The notes under the pieces are model-generated. The model did not search any database, was not told where the DNA came from, and worked only from the letters and a program-made list of their open reading frames with translations. DNA of 64,000 bases from Rhizohabitans arisaemae (lineage in GTDB: Bacteria > Actinomycetota > Actinomycetes > Streptosporangiales > Streptosporangiaceae): the NCBI RefSeq assembly GCF_025996515.1, contig NZ_BLRH01000021.1:1-64000 (forward strand). The letters run 5' to 3'. Of the stretch, positions 47,323 through 56,382 are shown piece by piece. Within the stretch, counting starts at the first letter, position 1. Each line of letters begins with the position of its first letter. Position numbers and translations under genes: made by a program.

Positions 47323-47631
47323 TTACGCCGCGTGGGCCTCGAACCAGAGGGAACCGAGATCGTGGCCGGAGGTCAAGCGGACGTCGGCGTCGAGAGCCGC
47401 AGCCAGGAGCCGGAGCAGCGCCACCGTGGGCGCGGTGCCGCCTTCCTCGATGCACTCGATCTCGTCGTCGGTCATCCCCGCCCGGTGAGCCAGTTCGGCG
47501 ACGGTCAGACCGAGTTCGGTGCGCCGGTCGTAGAGGGCCTTGCCGAAGGCCAGCGCCTCGCGAATGGCGATTCTCTCGGGATCGTCCACCTGTGCTGGAG
47601 TGCGTACCCACCGAGTGTGATAGCCAGCCAT
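47323..47631 (-). CDS. XRE-family helix-turn-helix protein
   Basis: This 102-residue protein has a central Cro/CI-type helix-turn-helix (RRTELGLTVAELAHRAGMTD, then DEIECIEEGGTAPTVALLRL) and an N-terminal extension with RIAIREALAFGKALYD. The C-terminal half resembles antitoxins of the HigA2 / Xre type, but no toxin gene lies next to it. It is convergent with the second NB-ARC/TPR gene and could be its regulator or unrelated. Confidence 0.7.
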   Translation of the reverse strand: MAGYHTRWVRTPAQVDDPERIAIREALAFGKALYDRRTELGLTVAELAHRAGMTDDEIECIEEGGTAPTVALLRLLAAALDADVRLTSGHDLGSLWFEAHAA

Positions 47632-47739
47632 TACACGTGCCTCTCGTACGTCCCCGTCGCCGGTCCATAGTGGTCACGTTCACAGATCTTCTGAGCCCGG
47701 ACCGCCCGGTCGATCTGTCTCTGATCATGTTGCCTGATT

Positions 47740-49401
47740 TCAGATGGACATCAGGTCGCGTACGGCCCGGGTGGCGGCGTCGCGTATGAGGGTGTGGATT
47801 TCGGCGTTGCGGGTGCGGTCGGTTTGGGCTTCGACGATGCGGATTCCCTCGCCGAGGATGGCCTTGGGCAACTCGGTGAGGGACGTGAGTAGCGTGTACG
47901 GCGTGCGCGTGGCGGCGGCTACGGCGGCGAGGTCGACGCCGTGCGGGGTGCCGAAGACGCGTTCGAAGGGGCCGGTGAGGGCGGCTTGGGGGAGCAGGGA
48001 GAAGATGCCGCCGCCGTCGTTGTTGACCACGACGAGGCACAGGTCGGGCCGGGGTTCGTTGGGGCCGATGATCAGGCCGTTCTGGTCGTGCAGCAGGGTG
48101 AGGTCGCCGAGGAGGGCGTAGGCGGGGCCGTCGTGGGCGAGCGCCGCGCCGACGGCGGTGGAGACCACGCCGTCGATGCCGGAGGCGCCGCGGTTGGCCA
48201 GGATGCGCGGCCCGCGCCGGGGCCGCATGACCTGGTCCAGGTCGCGGATCGGCATGCTGGGGCCCACGGTCAGCAGGGAGTCGCCGGGCAGCAGTTCGAC
48301 GAGGTCGCGAGCGAGCCGGGGTTCGGTGATCTCGTCCGCCCGGTCCAGGACGCGGTCGACGGCGGTGCGGGCGGCGAGGTCGGCCGAGCGCCAGTGGTCG
48401 AGCCAGTCGGCGGGGCCGGGGACGGCGGGGATCTCGACGGATTGGGCGACCTGGGTGGCGGTCCTGGTCGGGTCGGGCCAGCGGGCGAGGTCGGGGTCGA
48501 CGACGATGTGCTCGGCGGCCCGGGCGAGCCAGGAGAGCAGGGGCCGGGAGAGCCCGGGACGGCCGAGGACGACGACGACGTCGGGTTGCGCCCGGTCGGC
48601 GAACTCGGGGACGCCGAGCAGGTGGTGGTAGGTGGAGACGGCGTGGTCGCCGTACCGGCCGCAGCCGTGCGGTTCGGACAGGACGGGCCAACCGGCCGCC
48701 TCGGCGGCGGCCACGTACCGGGGGACGCCTGTGGCGCCTTCGCCGATGACGAGGACGCCGCGCATGCCCGGCGGGACGCGCACGGCGGTGTGCGGGGAGG
48801 GCGCCCCGCCGCGTACCCGCGGGTGGCCGGCCGCGCCGTCCAGCGGCTCGCACCAGGTGGTGTCGCCGTCGGGGACGAGCGGTTCCCGGAAGGGGACGTT
48901 GAGGTGGACGGGCCCGGGGTCGGGCGCCAGGCTGCGCCGCCAGACCCGGCAGGCCAAAGACCGCCAGTAGGCGACCTGGCCGGGCCGGTTCTCCGGGACG
49001 CCCGTCTCGCCGTACCAGCGGACCGTCGACCCGAACAGTTTCACCTGGTCGATGGTCTGGTTGGCGCCGGTGTCGCGGAGTTCGGGGGGCCGGTCGGCGG
49101 TGAGCAGGATCAGCGGGACGCGGGCCTCCCCGGCTTCGATCACGGCGGGGTGCAGGTTGGCGACGGCGCTGCCGGAGGTGCAGACGACGGCGACGGGGCG
49201 GCCGCTCGTCTTGGCGAGCCCGAGGGCGAGGTACGCCGCGGACCGCTCGTCGATGCGGACGTGCAGCCGGATCCGTTCCTCGGCGCAGAGGGCGAGGGCG
49301 AGCGGCGCCGAGCGGGAGCCGGGGGCCAGGACGACGTCGGTGAGGCCACAGCGCACCAGCTCGTCGACGAGCACGGTGGCGAGCGCGGTCGCCGGATTCA
49401 C
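47740..49401 (-). CDS. menD: MenD, 2-succinyl-5-enolpyruvyl-6-hydroxy-3-cyclohexene-1-carboxylate synthase
   Basis: This 553-residue thiamine-diphosphate enzyme catalyses the first committed step of menaquinone synthesis, joining isochorismate and 2-oxoglutarate. The N-terminal VLAPGSRSAPLALAL and HVRIDERSAAYLALGLAK are the MenD signatures with the catalytic Glu region. LTADRPPELRDTGANQTIDQ is the substrate-domain landmark. LGDLTLLHDQNGLII with VVVNNDGGGIFSLLP is the ThDP-magnesium motif. GTG 49401 is the start. It lies on the same strand as menC and menB, 195 bp downstream of menC. Confidence 0.95.
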   Translation of the reverse strand: MNPATALATVLVDELVRCGLTDVVLAPGSRSAPLALALCAEERIRLHVRIDERSAAYLALGLAKTSGRPVAVVCTSGSAVANLHPAVIEAGEARVPLILLTADRPPELRDTGANQTIDQVKLFGSTVRWYGETGVPENRPGQVAYWRSLACRVWRRSLAPDPGPVHLNVPFREPLVPDGDTTWCEPLDGAAGHPRVRGGAPSPHTAVRVPPGMRGVLVIGEGATGVPRYVAAAEAAGWPVLSEPHGCGRYGDHAVSTYHHLLGVPEFADRAQPDVVVVLGRPGLSRPLLSWLARAAEHIVVDPDLARWPDPTRTATQVAQSVEIPAVPGPADWLDHWRSADLAARTAVDRVLDRADEITEPRLARDLVELLPGDSLLTVGPSMPIRDLDQVMRPRRGPRILANRGASGIDGVVSTAVGAALAHDGPAYALLGDLTLLHDQNGLIIGPNEPRPDLCLVVVNNDGGGIFSLLPQAALTGPFERVFGTPHGVDLAAVAAATRTPYTLLTSLTELPKAILGEGIRIVEAQTDRTRNAEIHTLIRDAATRAVRDLMSI

Positions 49402-49596
49402 GCTGATCCGCCTTTCCCGGGAACCGCTCCGCCGGTGGACCGAGGGAATGCCGTACGGCCTGCGCAGACGCTCCGGGTTCCACGTCCGGCCCGTGCAGGC
49501 CGTACCCGACGCCCGGGCAACGGGAGATCTTTCACGGCCCGCCCTCCGCGTGAACCGGAGGCGGCCCGGCCGTCGTACACAACTGGGAAACCCGTC

Positions 49597-50544
49597 TCAC
49601 TCGAACTCTCCCGCGGCGGTGAGCCGGTCGAGCCAGGCCGGCGCGTCGATCTCGTACGCCGCCAGCGACTCCGGGTCCACCTCCGGACGCCGTACGGCGA
49701 TCGCCCCGTCCACCGGGGTCAGCGGGTCGGCGGTGACGTCCCCGGCGAGCAGCGACATCGTGCCGAGGCCGCAGGCGTAGGGCAGCTCGGGCAGCGCGGC
49801 GGCGAGGGCCAGCCCGGCGGCGAGGCCGACGGAGGTCTCGACGGCGCTGGAGACGACCACCGGCAGGCCGCAGGCCTCGGCGACGCGCAGGGCGGCGCGG
49901 ACCCCGCCGAGCGGCTGCACCTTGAGCACCGCGATGTCGGCGGCTTCCGCGGCCCGCACCTTCAGCGGGTCCTCGGCGCGGCGGATCGACTCGTCGGCGG
50001 CGATCGGCACGTCCACGGCGCGGCGTACCGCGGCCAGTTCGCCCAGGGTCGCGCACGGCTGCTCGGCGTACTCCAGGCCGAACCGGCCGAGTTCCCGCAG
50101 GTTGCGGACGGCCTGCTCGACCGACCAGGCGCCGTTGACGTCGACCCGGACCGCCCCGCCGGGGCCGAGGGCGTCGCGTACCGCCTCGACCCGGGCGAGG
50201 TCGTCCCTGAACGCCTGCCCCTTCTCCGCCACCTTCACTTTGGCGGTACGGCAGCCGGACCGCCGTACCAGCTCGTGGGCGCGTTCGGGGACGACCGCGG
50301 GGACGGTGACGTTGACCGGGATCACCTCGCGCAGCGGCGCGGGCCAGCCGTCGAACGCGGCTTCCCGTGCGCAGGCCAGCCAGCGGGCGGCCTCGCGCGG
50401 GCCGTACTCGGGGAAGGGCGAGAACTCGCCCCATCCGGCGGGCCCGTGGAGGAGCACGCCCTCGCGCCGGGTCTGGCCGCGGAACGGGATCCGCATGGGG
50501 ATGGCGAAGGCCCGGAGCGTGCCCACCGGTGACAGGGTCGCCAT
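49597..50544 (-). CDS. menC: MenC, o-succinylbenzoate synthase
   Basis: This 315-residue enolase-superfamily enzyme dehydrates SHCHC to o-succinylbenzoate. The first catalytic lysine is in TAKVKVAEKG, the metal ligands are in RVDVNGAWSVEQA, EYAEQPC and IAADESIRR, and the second lysine is in IAVLKVQPLGG. The SSAVETSVGLAAGLALAA tail helix is typical of actinobacterial MenC. The ATG overlaps the menB stop by one base, so menB and menC form a tight operon. Confidence 0.93.
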   Translation of the reverse strand: MATLSPVGTLRAFAIPMRIPFRGQTRREGVLLHGPAGWGEFSPFPEYGPREAARWLACAREAAFDGWPAPLREVIPVNVTVPAVVPERAHELVRRSGCRTAKVKVAEKGQAFRDDLARVEAVRDALGPGGAVRVDVNGAWSVEQAVRNLRELGRFGLEYAEQPCATLGELAAVRRAVDVPIAADESIRRAEDPLKVRAAEAADIAVLKVQPLGGVRAALRVAEACGLPVVVSSAVETSVGLAAGLALAAALPELPYACGLGTMSLLAGDVTADPLTPVDGAIAVRRPEVDPESLAAYEIDAPAWLDRLTAAGEFE

Positions 50545-51401
50545 CAGGGACGCTTGGGGAACTTGCCGAAGTCGGGCTTGCGCTTCTCCTTGAACGCGTC
50601 CCGCCCCTCCTGGGCCTCCTCACTCATGTAGTAGAGGAGGGTGGCGTCCCCGGCGAACTGCTGCATGCCGGCGGCGCCGTCGGTGACGGCGTTGAGGGCG
50701 CCCTTGAGCATGCGCAGGGCGAGCGGGGACTTCTCCAGCAGCTCACGGCACCACTGGACGGTCTCCTCCTCCAGCCGCTCCAGGGGGACGACCTTGTTGA
50801 CCAGGCCCCAGTCGTAGGCGGTCTGGGCGTCGTAGAAGCGGCAGAGGTACCAGATCTCCCGGGCCCGCTTGAGCCCGACGGTCTCGGCGAGCAGCCAGGA
50901 GCCGTATCCGGCGTCGAATGAGCCCACCTTCGGGCCGGTCTGCCCGAACTGGGCGTTCTCGGCGGCGATGGTGAGGTCGCAGACGACGTGCAGGACGTGC
51001 CCGCCGCCGACGGCGTACCCGGCGACCATGGCGATGACGGGCTTGGGCAGGCGGCGGATCTGCACCTGCAGGTCGAGCACGTTGAGCCGGCCGATGCCGT
51101 CGGGGCCGATGTAGCCGTCGTCGCCGCGGATCTTCTGGTCGCCGCCGGAGCAGAACGCCTCGGTCCCGGCCCCGGTGAAGATGATCACGCCGACCTCGCC
51201 GTCGTCGCGGGCCCGGTCGAACGCGTCGCGCAGCTCGAACAGGGTGGTGGGCCGGAAGGCGTTGCGCCGCTCGGGACGGTTGATCGTGATCTTCGCGATG
51301 CCCTCGGCGGTCTCGTAGACGATGTCCTCGTACTCACCGGAGCGCTTCCAGGGCAGCGTGCTCACGATCACGTTCGCTTCGTCGTTCGTCTCTGGCGTCA
51401 T
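50544..51401 (-). CDS. menB: MenB, 1,4-dihydroxy-2-naphthoyl-CoA synthase
   Basis: This 285-residue crotonase-fold enzyme cyclises o-succinylbenzoyl-CoA. Family landmarks are [16 protein letters not shown], the oxyanion-hole segment [32 protein letters not shown] and [20 protein letters not shown], with the catalytic Asp/Tyr. It ends [11 protein letters not shown], the conserved MenB tail. I chose ATG 51401, preceded by GGAG at 9 bp; the frame extends 12 residues further but without conservation. It is divergent from menE. Confidence 0.95.
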   Translation of the reverse strand: MTPETNDEANVIVSTLPWKRSGEYEDIVYETAEGIAKITINRPERRNAFRPTTLFELRDAFDRARDDGEVGVIIFTGAGTEAFCSGGDQKIRGDDGYIGPDGIGRLNVLDLQVQIRRLPKPVIAMVAGYAVGGGHVLHVVCDLTIAAENAQFGQTGPKVGSFDAGYGSWLLAETVGLKRAREIWYLCRFYDAQTAYDWGLVNKVVPLERLEEETVQWCRELLEKSPLALRMLKGALNAVTDGAAGMQQFAGDATLLYYMSEEAQEGRDAFKEKRKPDFGKFPKRP

Positions 51402-51506
51402 GCTCGCATTCTCCGACAAACCCACATCTTCCCCCAATCCACTGGACCGCCGCCCGGCATTCGAGGCGTGTCACGTGCGGTCGGCGGACCGCGAAACGCC
51501 TCCGGC

Positions 51507-51519
51507 TAACCTTACGACC
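51507..51519 (+). promoter_or_regulatory. candidate leaderless promoter of menE
   Basis: TAACCT (51507-51512) lies 7 bp before the GTG start at 51520, and no Shine-Dalgarno sequence is present. This is the spacing expected of a leaderless transcript. No clear -35 box is visible, so the call rests on the -10 spacing alone. Confidence 0.35.
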
Positions 51520-52680
51520 GTGCTGATGCGTCCCGTGCACGCGGTCGTGCTGCCCCCCGGACCCGAGCTGCGCCACGCGGTGGCGGAGGCGCTCGACGGC
51601 GGCCCCGCGGTCCTCCCCCTCAACCCCGGGTCGCCCGCGCCCGCCCTGCGCGGGCTGCTGACCGCGCTGCGTCCGACGCACCTGCGCGACGAGGACGGGG
51701 TACGGCCGCTCCGCGGCGGGGCCGGGGTTCCCGCCGAGATCGCCGTCGTCATCGCCACCTCCGGCTCCACCGGGGTTCCCAAAGGGGTCCAGCTGTCGGC
51801 GCACGCCCTGCGCGCCTCGGCCGCCGCCTCCCTCGCCCGGCTCGGCGCGACACCGGGGGAGCGCTGGCTGTGCTGCCTGCCGATCTCCCACGTCGCCGGC
51901 CTCCAAGTGCTGGTCCGGGCGCTGCTGAGCGGCTCGGAGCCGATCGTCCACGAGGGCTTCGACCCCGGCGCGGTGGCCGCTTCCGGCGCCGACCGGGTCT
52001 CCCTCGTGCCGACCCAGCTCCGGCGGATGATCGACCTCGGGTACGACCTCTCGGGGTTCCGTTCGATCCTGCTCGGCGGCGCCCCCGCGCCACCGGGCCT
52101 GCTGGCGGAGGCCGCCGGGCGGGGCGCGCGGGTGGTCACGACGTACGGCATGAGCGAGACGTGCGGCGGCTGCGTCTACGACGGACTGCCCCTGGACGGC
52201 GTCGACCTCGACCTCGACCCCCTCGGCCGGATCAGGATCGCCGGTGAGGTCCTGTTCTCCGGATATCGCGACCCCGCGGCGCCGTACGGGGCTCCCGGCG
52301 AAAGCCCCGGCAAGTGGTTCACCACCTCCGACCTGGGGGTCTTCGAAGGCGGGCGGCTGCGGGTCCTGGGCCGGGCCGACCACGTGATCAACACCGGCGG
52401 GGAGAAGGTCGTCGCGGAGACCGTCGCGGCGGTCCTCGGCACGCACCCGGACGTCCGCGACGTGGTCGTGGTCGGCCGGCCGGACCCCGAGTGGGGGGAG
52501 CGGGTCGTCGCCGTCGTGGTTCCCCGGGACCCCGCGGCGCCGCCGGTCCTCGCCGCGCTCCGCGAGCACGTCAAGGAGCGGCTCCCGGGCCACGCCGCGC
52601 CGCGCGAACTGCGTCTCGTCGACGCCGTCCCGTCGCTTCCGTCGGGAAAACCCGACCTGGAGGCCCTCCGCCGGGCATAG
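51520..52680 (+). CDS. menE: MenE, o-succinylbenzoate-CoA ligase
   Basis: This 386-residue adenylate-forming ligase activates o-succinylbenzoate with ATP and CoA. Motifs: VIATSGSTGVPKGVQLSAHA (P-loop-like), CLPISHVAGLQVLVRALLSG, TTYGMSETCGGCVYDG, FTTSDLGVFEGGRLRVLGR and the C-terminal lysine in SLPSGKPDLEALR. It is short, as actinobacterial MenE proteins are. The start is GTG 51520, with ATG 51526 an alternative. It is divergent from menB across a 118-bp intergenic region. Confidence 0.93.
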   Translation: MLMRPVHAVVLPPGPELRHAVAEALDGGPAVLPLNPGSPAPALRGLLTALRPTHLRDEDGVRPLRGGAGVPAEIAVVIATSGSTGVPKGVQLSAHALRASAAASLARLGATPGERWLCCLPISHVAGLQVLVRALLSGSEPIVHEGFDPGAVAASGADRVSLVPTQLRRMIDLGYDLSGFRSILLGGAPAPPGLLAEAAGRGARVVTTYGMSETCGGCVYDGLPLDGVDLDLDPLGRIRIAGEVLFSGYRDPAAPYGAPGESPGKWFTTSDLGVFEGGRLRVLGRADHVINTGGEKVVAETVAAVLGTHPDVRDVVVVGRPDPEWGERVVAVVVPRDPAAPPVLAALREHVKERLPGHAAPRELRLVDAVPSLPSGKPDLEALRRA

Positions 52681-52766
52681 CTCGCTAATCTCCCGTACCG
52701 GATATGTCTCTGACGTCTTTGTTGTCTGGGACATCACTTCGGCGAGCTTCCTGGAAGGGAGATCCA

Positions 52767-52859
52767 ATGCCGGTGACCGGGAGGGCCACCCCCGCCCACG
52801 GGCGCACCGACGTCGCGCATCCCGGGCCGTCGTCCCCGGAATCGGGGTGGACCCGATGA
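52767..52859 (+). CDS. 30-residue mini-ORF coupled to the GNAT gene
   Basis: A strong GGAAGGGAG precedes the ATG at 52767. The 30-codon frame (opening MPVTGRATPAHGR) ends in a TGA overlapping the ATG of the acetyltransferase (ATGA). It probably serves as a leader that delivers ribosomes to the next start, which has only a weak site of its own. Confidence 0.4.
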   Translation: MPVTGRATPAHGRTDVAHPGPSSPESGWTR

Positions 52860-53596
52860 CGGAGGTACGGGAGATCACCTCGTTCCCGGAGCTGATCGAG
52901 GCGGTCGGCGGCGACCCCCTGCCCCTCTGGGTCGGCCAGGGGCTGGCGCCGGGGCATCGGGCCTTCGCCCTCGGCGGGGCGCTCGCCGTGAGCGGCGCCG
53001 ACGTCGCCCGGGCGAACCGGCTCGCGATCGTCGGGCCTCCCGCCGACGCGGCACGCCTCCTCCCCGAGGCACTCGCCCGCACCGGGCACCGGTTTCAGCC
53101 GATCGGGGACGCCGCGCTCATCCGGGAGCTCGCCGCCCGGGTGCCCGGGGTCGGACTCCGCGCCGAGTTCGGCTGGATGCAGACGTCGGCGGCCCCCGGC
53201 GCGGCCCGTACCCCGACCTGGCTCGGCTCCGCCGCAGACCCGGAGGTGACCCGGTTCCTCGACGAGGTCTACCCCGCCTCCTACGCCCGGCCGGGTATCC
53301 CCGGGGTCCGGCGCTGGGCGGGACTGCGCGAGCCGGACGGGAAGCTGATCGCGATCGCGGCCGACGCGTGGAGCGCCCCCACCCTGGGGTTTCTCGCCGG
53401 GGTGGCCGTCGCCCCCGGATCGCGGGGGAGCGGCCACGGCGCCCGGATGTGCGCGGGGGTGCTGGCCGAGCTCGTCGAGGCGTACGGCACGGCGGCGCTC
53501 GCCGTCGACGAGTGGAACACCGGTGCGATTCGCATGTACCGGCGGCTCGGCCTGGTTTATCGCCCGGTCGCGGTCGCCGAGGCCAACCCGGCCTGA
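52856..53596 (+). CDS. GNAT-family N-acetyltransferase
   Basis: This 246-residue protein has a C-terminal GNAT domain, with the acetyl-CoA-binding segment LAGVAVAPGSRGSGHGARMC and the following DEWNTGAIRMYRRLGLVYRP, which are motifs A and B of the superfamily. The first 100 residues form a second, degenerate domain (QGLAPGHRAFALGGALAVSG), suggesting a tandem-GNAT architecture of which only the second half is canonical. The substrate is unknown. The overlap with the upstream mini-ORF supports ATG 52856. Confidence 0.8.
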   Translation: MTEVREITSFPELIEAVGGDPLPLWVGQGLAPGHRAFALGGALAVSGADVARANRLAIVGPPADAARLLPEALARTGHRFQPIGDAALIRELAARVPGVGLRAEFGWMQTSAAPGAARTPTWLGSAADPEVTRFLDEVYPASYARPGIPGVRRWAGLREPDGKLIAIAADAWSAPTLGFLAGVAVAPGSRGSGHGARMCAGVLAELVEAYGTAALAVDEWNTGAIRMYRRLGLVYRPVAVAEANPA

Positions 53597-53759
53597 TCCG
53601 GGGCGATCCCGGCGGTCCGGTGAAACCCGGCGACCGGTGACTCTCCACAAAACCCTGTCAAGGATCGGCCGTCCGCGCCAGAATGATCGCCCGTATGGAA
53701 CCTGAACCGATAAATGGTGCGTCCAATACTCGAGGGACAACCCAAGGAAGGACGCCTCG

Positions 53760-54098
53760 ATGAACCCACCACGCAAAGTGTGGATCTCCGCGGCTGTAGT
53801 GGCGGCCGTCGTCGTCGGGGGAATATCCGTCGCGGCCGCCGCCTCCGCCGTCCGGCTCGACCAGGCCGGGGAGCCCGCCCCGACGTACGCTCCGGGAGAG
53901 GCCCCGGGCACCGTACCCGGCCCGGCGGTCCCCAAGGAGGCGGAGAGCACACGCGACCCCAAGGATTTCGTGGTCCGCAAGGACCTGGGCAACGACAACC
54001 CCGTGGAGGTCTTCGAGCACTGGAAGGACCGCCTCGACGAGGCGGAGCCCTTCCCGATGCCCGCCGTCACGGTCGTCCCGAAGAAGACCGGGAACTGA
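53760..54098 (+). CDS. small secreted or membrane-anchored protein
   Basis: This 112-residue protein has an N-terminal hydrophobic segment (VWISAAVVAAVVVGGISVAA, then AAS) that acts as a signal peptide or anchor. A Pro/Glu-rich region and a short conserved-looking block (DFVVRKDLGNDNPVEVFEHW) follow. I recognise no family. ATG 53760 follows AAGGAAGGACG. A strong hairpin ends the gene. Confidence 0.6.
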   Translation: MNPPRKVWISAAVVAAVVVGGISVAAAASAVRLDQAGEPAPTYAPGEAPGTVPGPAVPKEAESTRDPKDFVVRKDLGNDNPVEVFEHWKDRLDEAEPFPMPAVTVVPKKTGN

Positions 54099-54110
54099 TC
54101 CCGGAACGCG

Positions 54111-54142
54111 ATGGGGCGGTCTCCGCGAGGAGACCGCCCCAT
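54111..54142. terminator. 14-bp perfect hairpin between convergent genes
   Basis: ATGGGGCGGTCTCC (54111-54124), loop GCGA, then the exact reverse complement (54129-54142). It lies 13 bp after the small secreted-protein gene and 25 bp from the end of the convergent gene. It should terminate both directions. Confidence 0.75.
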
Positions 54143-54166
54143 GTGCCGTCCGCGGGATCCGGCCGG

Positions 54167-55312
54167 TCAGTCGTTCGACGCGGGCGGAGCCTCCCCGTCG
54201 GCCACGTCCGTGCACTGCCGGCCGGGGACGAACCCCTTCGCGAAATCGGGAAGCCCGTCGGCCACCTCGACCTTCAACGCCGCCGTCGAGGCGATCAGGC
54301 TGCCCACCGGTGACTTGGCCTGGCTCTCGTCGGTCACCACGGCACGCTCGCCGAGGAAGCGATAGGTCAGGCGGTCGAAGAGGAGTTCTTCGCTGACCCC
54401 CTGGTGGATCTTGGCCACCGCGATCCCCTCGCGTCCGGCCGCGTCCTCGGCCCGGTCGACGAGCTGCACGCCGGGGATGAGCCCGGCGGCGCGGAACAGC
54501 GCCGATCGCTGCGCGGGAGGCAGGTAGGTCTCCATCAGCATCTCCCGGGCGCGGTTCCAGGCGGCGTAGTCCCGGTCCGCCCCCTCCTTGCCGTCCTGCC
54601 CGCTGTAGAGGTGCTCGCGCATGGCCTCCGGGTCGGTCGGCAGGGAACGCAGGTACACCGCGTCGGTCCGGCTCCAGTCCGGCCCCTTCCGGCCGCAGTC
54701 GTCCAGCGGCAGCCGTTCCACCTGCCCCACGTCGTCCTTCGCGTGCGCGGGCAGCGGCCAGCCCGGGTAGGGCCTCGGCTCAAGGTGCTTGATCATCAGT
54801 GCGCCGAGCCGGCTCCGGTCCGCGGACAGCCAGATTCGGCGTTCGGTCCGGTAGAGATAGCGTGACTGCCCTCCCGGTCCGGAGGAGGAGTTCGCCTTGG
54901 CGTTCTCATCCACCGTCATGGCGAAACTCCCGTACATCGTCTGGGACTCGGTGTAGACGTACTGCTCCGGGCGAGGGTTCAGCTCCTCCTCCCGGCTCGC
55001 CGTCTCCGCGGCCAGGTCCAGCACCTGGGCGGCGGAGAGCCGCACCCGGTCGGGGGTGAAGGTCTCGATCGCGGGATCGCCGCCCGTCATGATCAGGGGG
55101 ACGGTGACCGCGGCCGCGACCCCCGTGGCCAGGGCGACCTTGAGCCCCAGCCCACGCAGGCCGAATCCGAGCGGGTACGGGCGCCGCGGCGCGGTCCGCG
55201 GGGGCGCGGCGGCGATCGCGGCGTGGAGGCGGCCCCGCTCGGGGTCCAGCTCCTCCGGCCGCGGCAGCGGCACTTCCTCGCGCAGCCGTTCGAGCCGGCC
55301 GATCTCATCCAT
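54167..55312 (-). CDS. sigma-factor-linked single-helix membrane protein (CU044_5270 type)
   Basis: This 381-residue protein has a cytoplasmic N-terminus with EEVPLPRPEELDPERGRLHA, one membrane helix (GLKVALATGVAAAVTVPLIM) and a large extracytoplasmic domain. The pattern is that of the actinobacterial CU044_5270 family, which is almost always encoded with an ECF sigma factor. It lacks an obvious zinc anti-sigma motif, but the N-terminal segment before the helix could still contact the sigma factor. Its ATG overlaps the sigma gene by 8 bp, so the pair is coupled. Confidence 0.75.
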   Translation of the reverse strand: MDEIGRLERLREEVPLPRPEELDPERGRLHAAIAAAPPRTAPRRPYPLGFGLRGLGLKVALATGVAAAVTVPLIMTGGDPAIETFTPDRVRLSAAQVLDLAAETASREEELNPRPEQYVYTESQTMYGSFAMTVDENAKANSSSGPGGQSRYLYRTERRIWLSADRSRLGALMIKHLEPRPYPGWPLPAHAKDDVGQVERLPLDDCGRKGPDWSRTDAVYLRSLPTDPEAMREHLYSGQDGKEGADRDYAAWNRAREMLMETYLPPAQRSALFRAAGLIPGVQLVDRAEDAAGREGIAVAKIHQGVSEELLFDRLTYRFLGERAVVTDESQAKSPVGSLIASTAALKVEVADGLPDFAKGFVPGRQCTDVADGEAPPASND

Positions 55313-55910
55313 GGGTGGTTTCCTCTCTCAACGCCGTGGGGTCGGCCCCGCCGAGGGCCGCCCGCATCTTGGTCCGGGCGCGGCTGATCCGGGAGCGCAC
55401 CGTGCCGATCGGGACGCCGAGCGCGGCGGCGGTCTCCTCGTAGGTGAGCCCGCCCCAGGCCAGCAGGAGCAGCGCGTTCCGGTGCGCCGCGGGGAGCCTG
55501 GCGAGCGCGGCCGCCAGGCTCCGGCGGGCCGCCGTCGCGCTGACCCGGGTGTCGCTGCGTTCGGTGAACGACTCCACGACCGGGTCGGCCCCGGTCCGTT
55601 CGACCACCCGCAGCAGCCGGATCTCGGTGCGCCGATGGCGGCCGATCAGGTTGGTGGCGATGCCGTAGAGCCAGGGGCGGGCGTCGGAGCGGGCCGGGTC
55701 GTAGGAACCCCGCCGCCGGAACGCGACCAGAAAGGTCTCCGCGACGACGTCCTCGGCGTGGTCCGCGCCCAGCCTCCGGATCACATACCTCTTGATCTCC
55801 GCGGCGTGCCGCTCGAAGAGTTCCGCGAACGCCTCGGGCTCATCCCGGGATCGGCCCATGACCGCGGCGTCGTCCTCGGGGACGACGACGGCCGGGTGAG
55901 GTGGGTTCAT
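55305..55910 (-). CDS. ECF RNA polymerase sigma factor
   Basis: This 201-residue protein is an extracytoplasmic-function sigma-70 factor. Region 2 spans FAELFERHAAEIKRYVIRRL to FLVAFRRRGSYDPARSDARP with WLYGIATNLIGRHRR. Region 4 is LPAAHRNALLLLAWGGLTYE followed by ETAAALGVPIGTVRSRISRA. There is no C-terminal SnoaL-like extension. It is cotranscribed with the membrane protein that follows, presumably its regulator. Confidence 0.9.
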   Translation of the reverse strand: MNPPHPAVVVPEDDAAVMGRSRDEPEAFAELFERHAAEIKRYVIRRLGADHAEDVVAETFLVAFRRRGSYDPARSDARPWLYGIATNLIGRHRRTEIRLLRVVERTGADPVVESFTERSDTRVSATAARRSLAAALARLPAAHRNALLLLAWGGLTYEETAAALGVPIGTVRSRISRARTKMRAALGGADPTALREETTHG

Positions 55911-55913
55911 GCT

Positions 55914-56382
55914 TCAAGGCCTTTCGGCGACCGGGACATGACACCTGTACTTGCCCGGCGGGCCGTCGGCGGTTCCCGGAACGCTCACCGGATTTTTCCG
56001 CTTTTTAGAGGAATCCATCTGCTGATATACCGGGATATTTCCGCAAAACAAGGGAACCAGGGAGAAGCGCCGGGCGGGAAAGCCGGGCGGCGGTCGGCCC
56101 CGAGGGCCCGGGTTTCCCCTGCACACGACGGGGTCCAGGGCTAAAATAGACAGGGAGAAGGTGTTGTACGGCTGATCCTTGCCGGGGTTCGGTGCGCGGC
56201 CGTGTGTCCGAGCCCGAGTCGATCACACACCGTGGCTCCCCAAGCGCGTCGAACGTCACATGAAACCGGTCACGGTGCCCTGAGCGGGAACAATCCACGT
56301 CTTCCAGCGTTATTGATACTGGTGCCACCCACCCTGACATTCCTTGCAAAGACGACTCCGCGATGATGGAGGAGGTGTCCTC
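55914..56382. other. divergent intergenic region between the two sigma genes
   Basis: No gene is visible in these 469 bp. TAAAAT at 56142-56147 is an AT-rich hexamer unusual for the surroundings and could be a -10 box for the plus-strand sigma gene, leaving a leader of about 230 nt. I see no convincing -35 box for it. Confidence 0.35.

Noticed and set aside
47323-47631. XRE protein as half of a toxin-antitoxin pair
   Set aside because: No small toxin-like ORF with a ribosome-binding site lies adjacent on the same strand.
46952-49483. 843-codon minus-strand frame, extremely Arg/Pro/His-rich
   Set aside because: It overlaps menD in another frame on the same strand. The composition is that of a GC-rich shadow frame.
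55971-55976. GGAACC (minus strand) as an ECF autoregulatory -35 box
   Set aside because: No matching -10 element at 16-18 bp; a hexamer of this kind is expected by chance in this composition.
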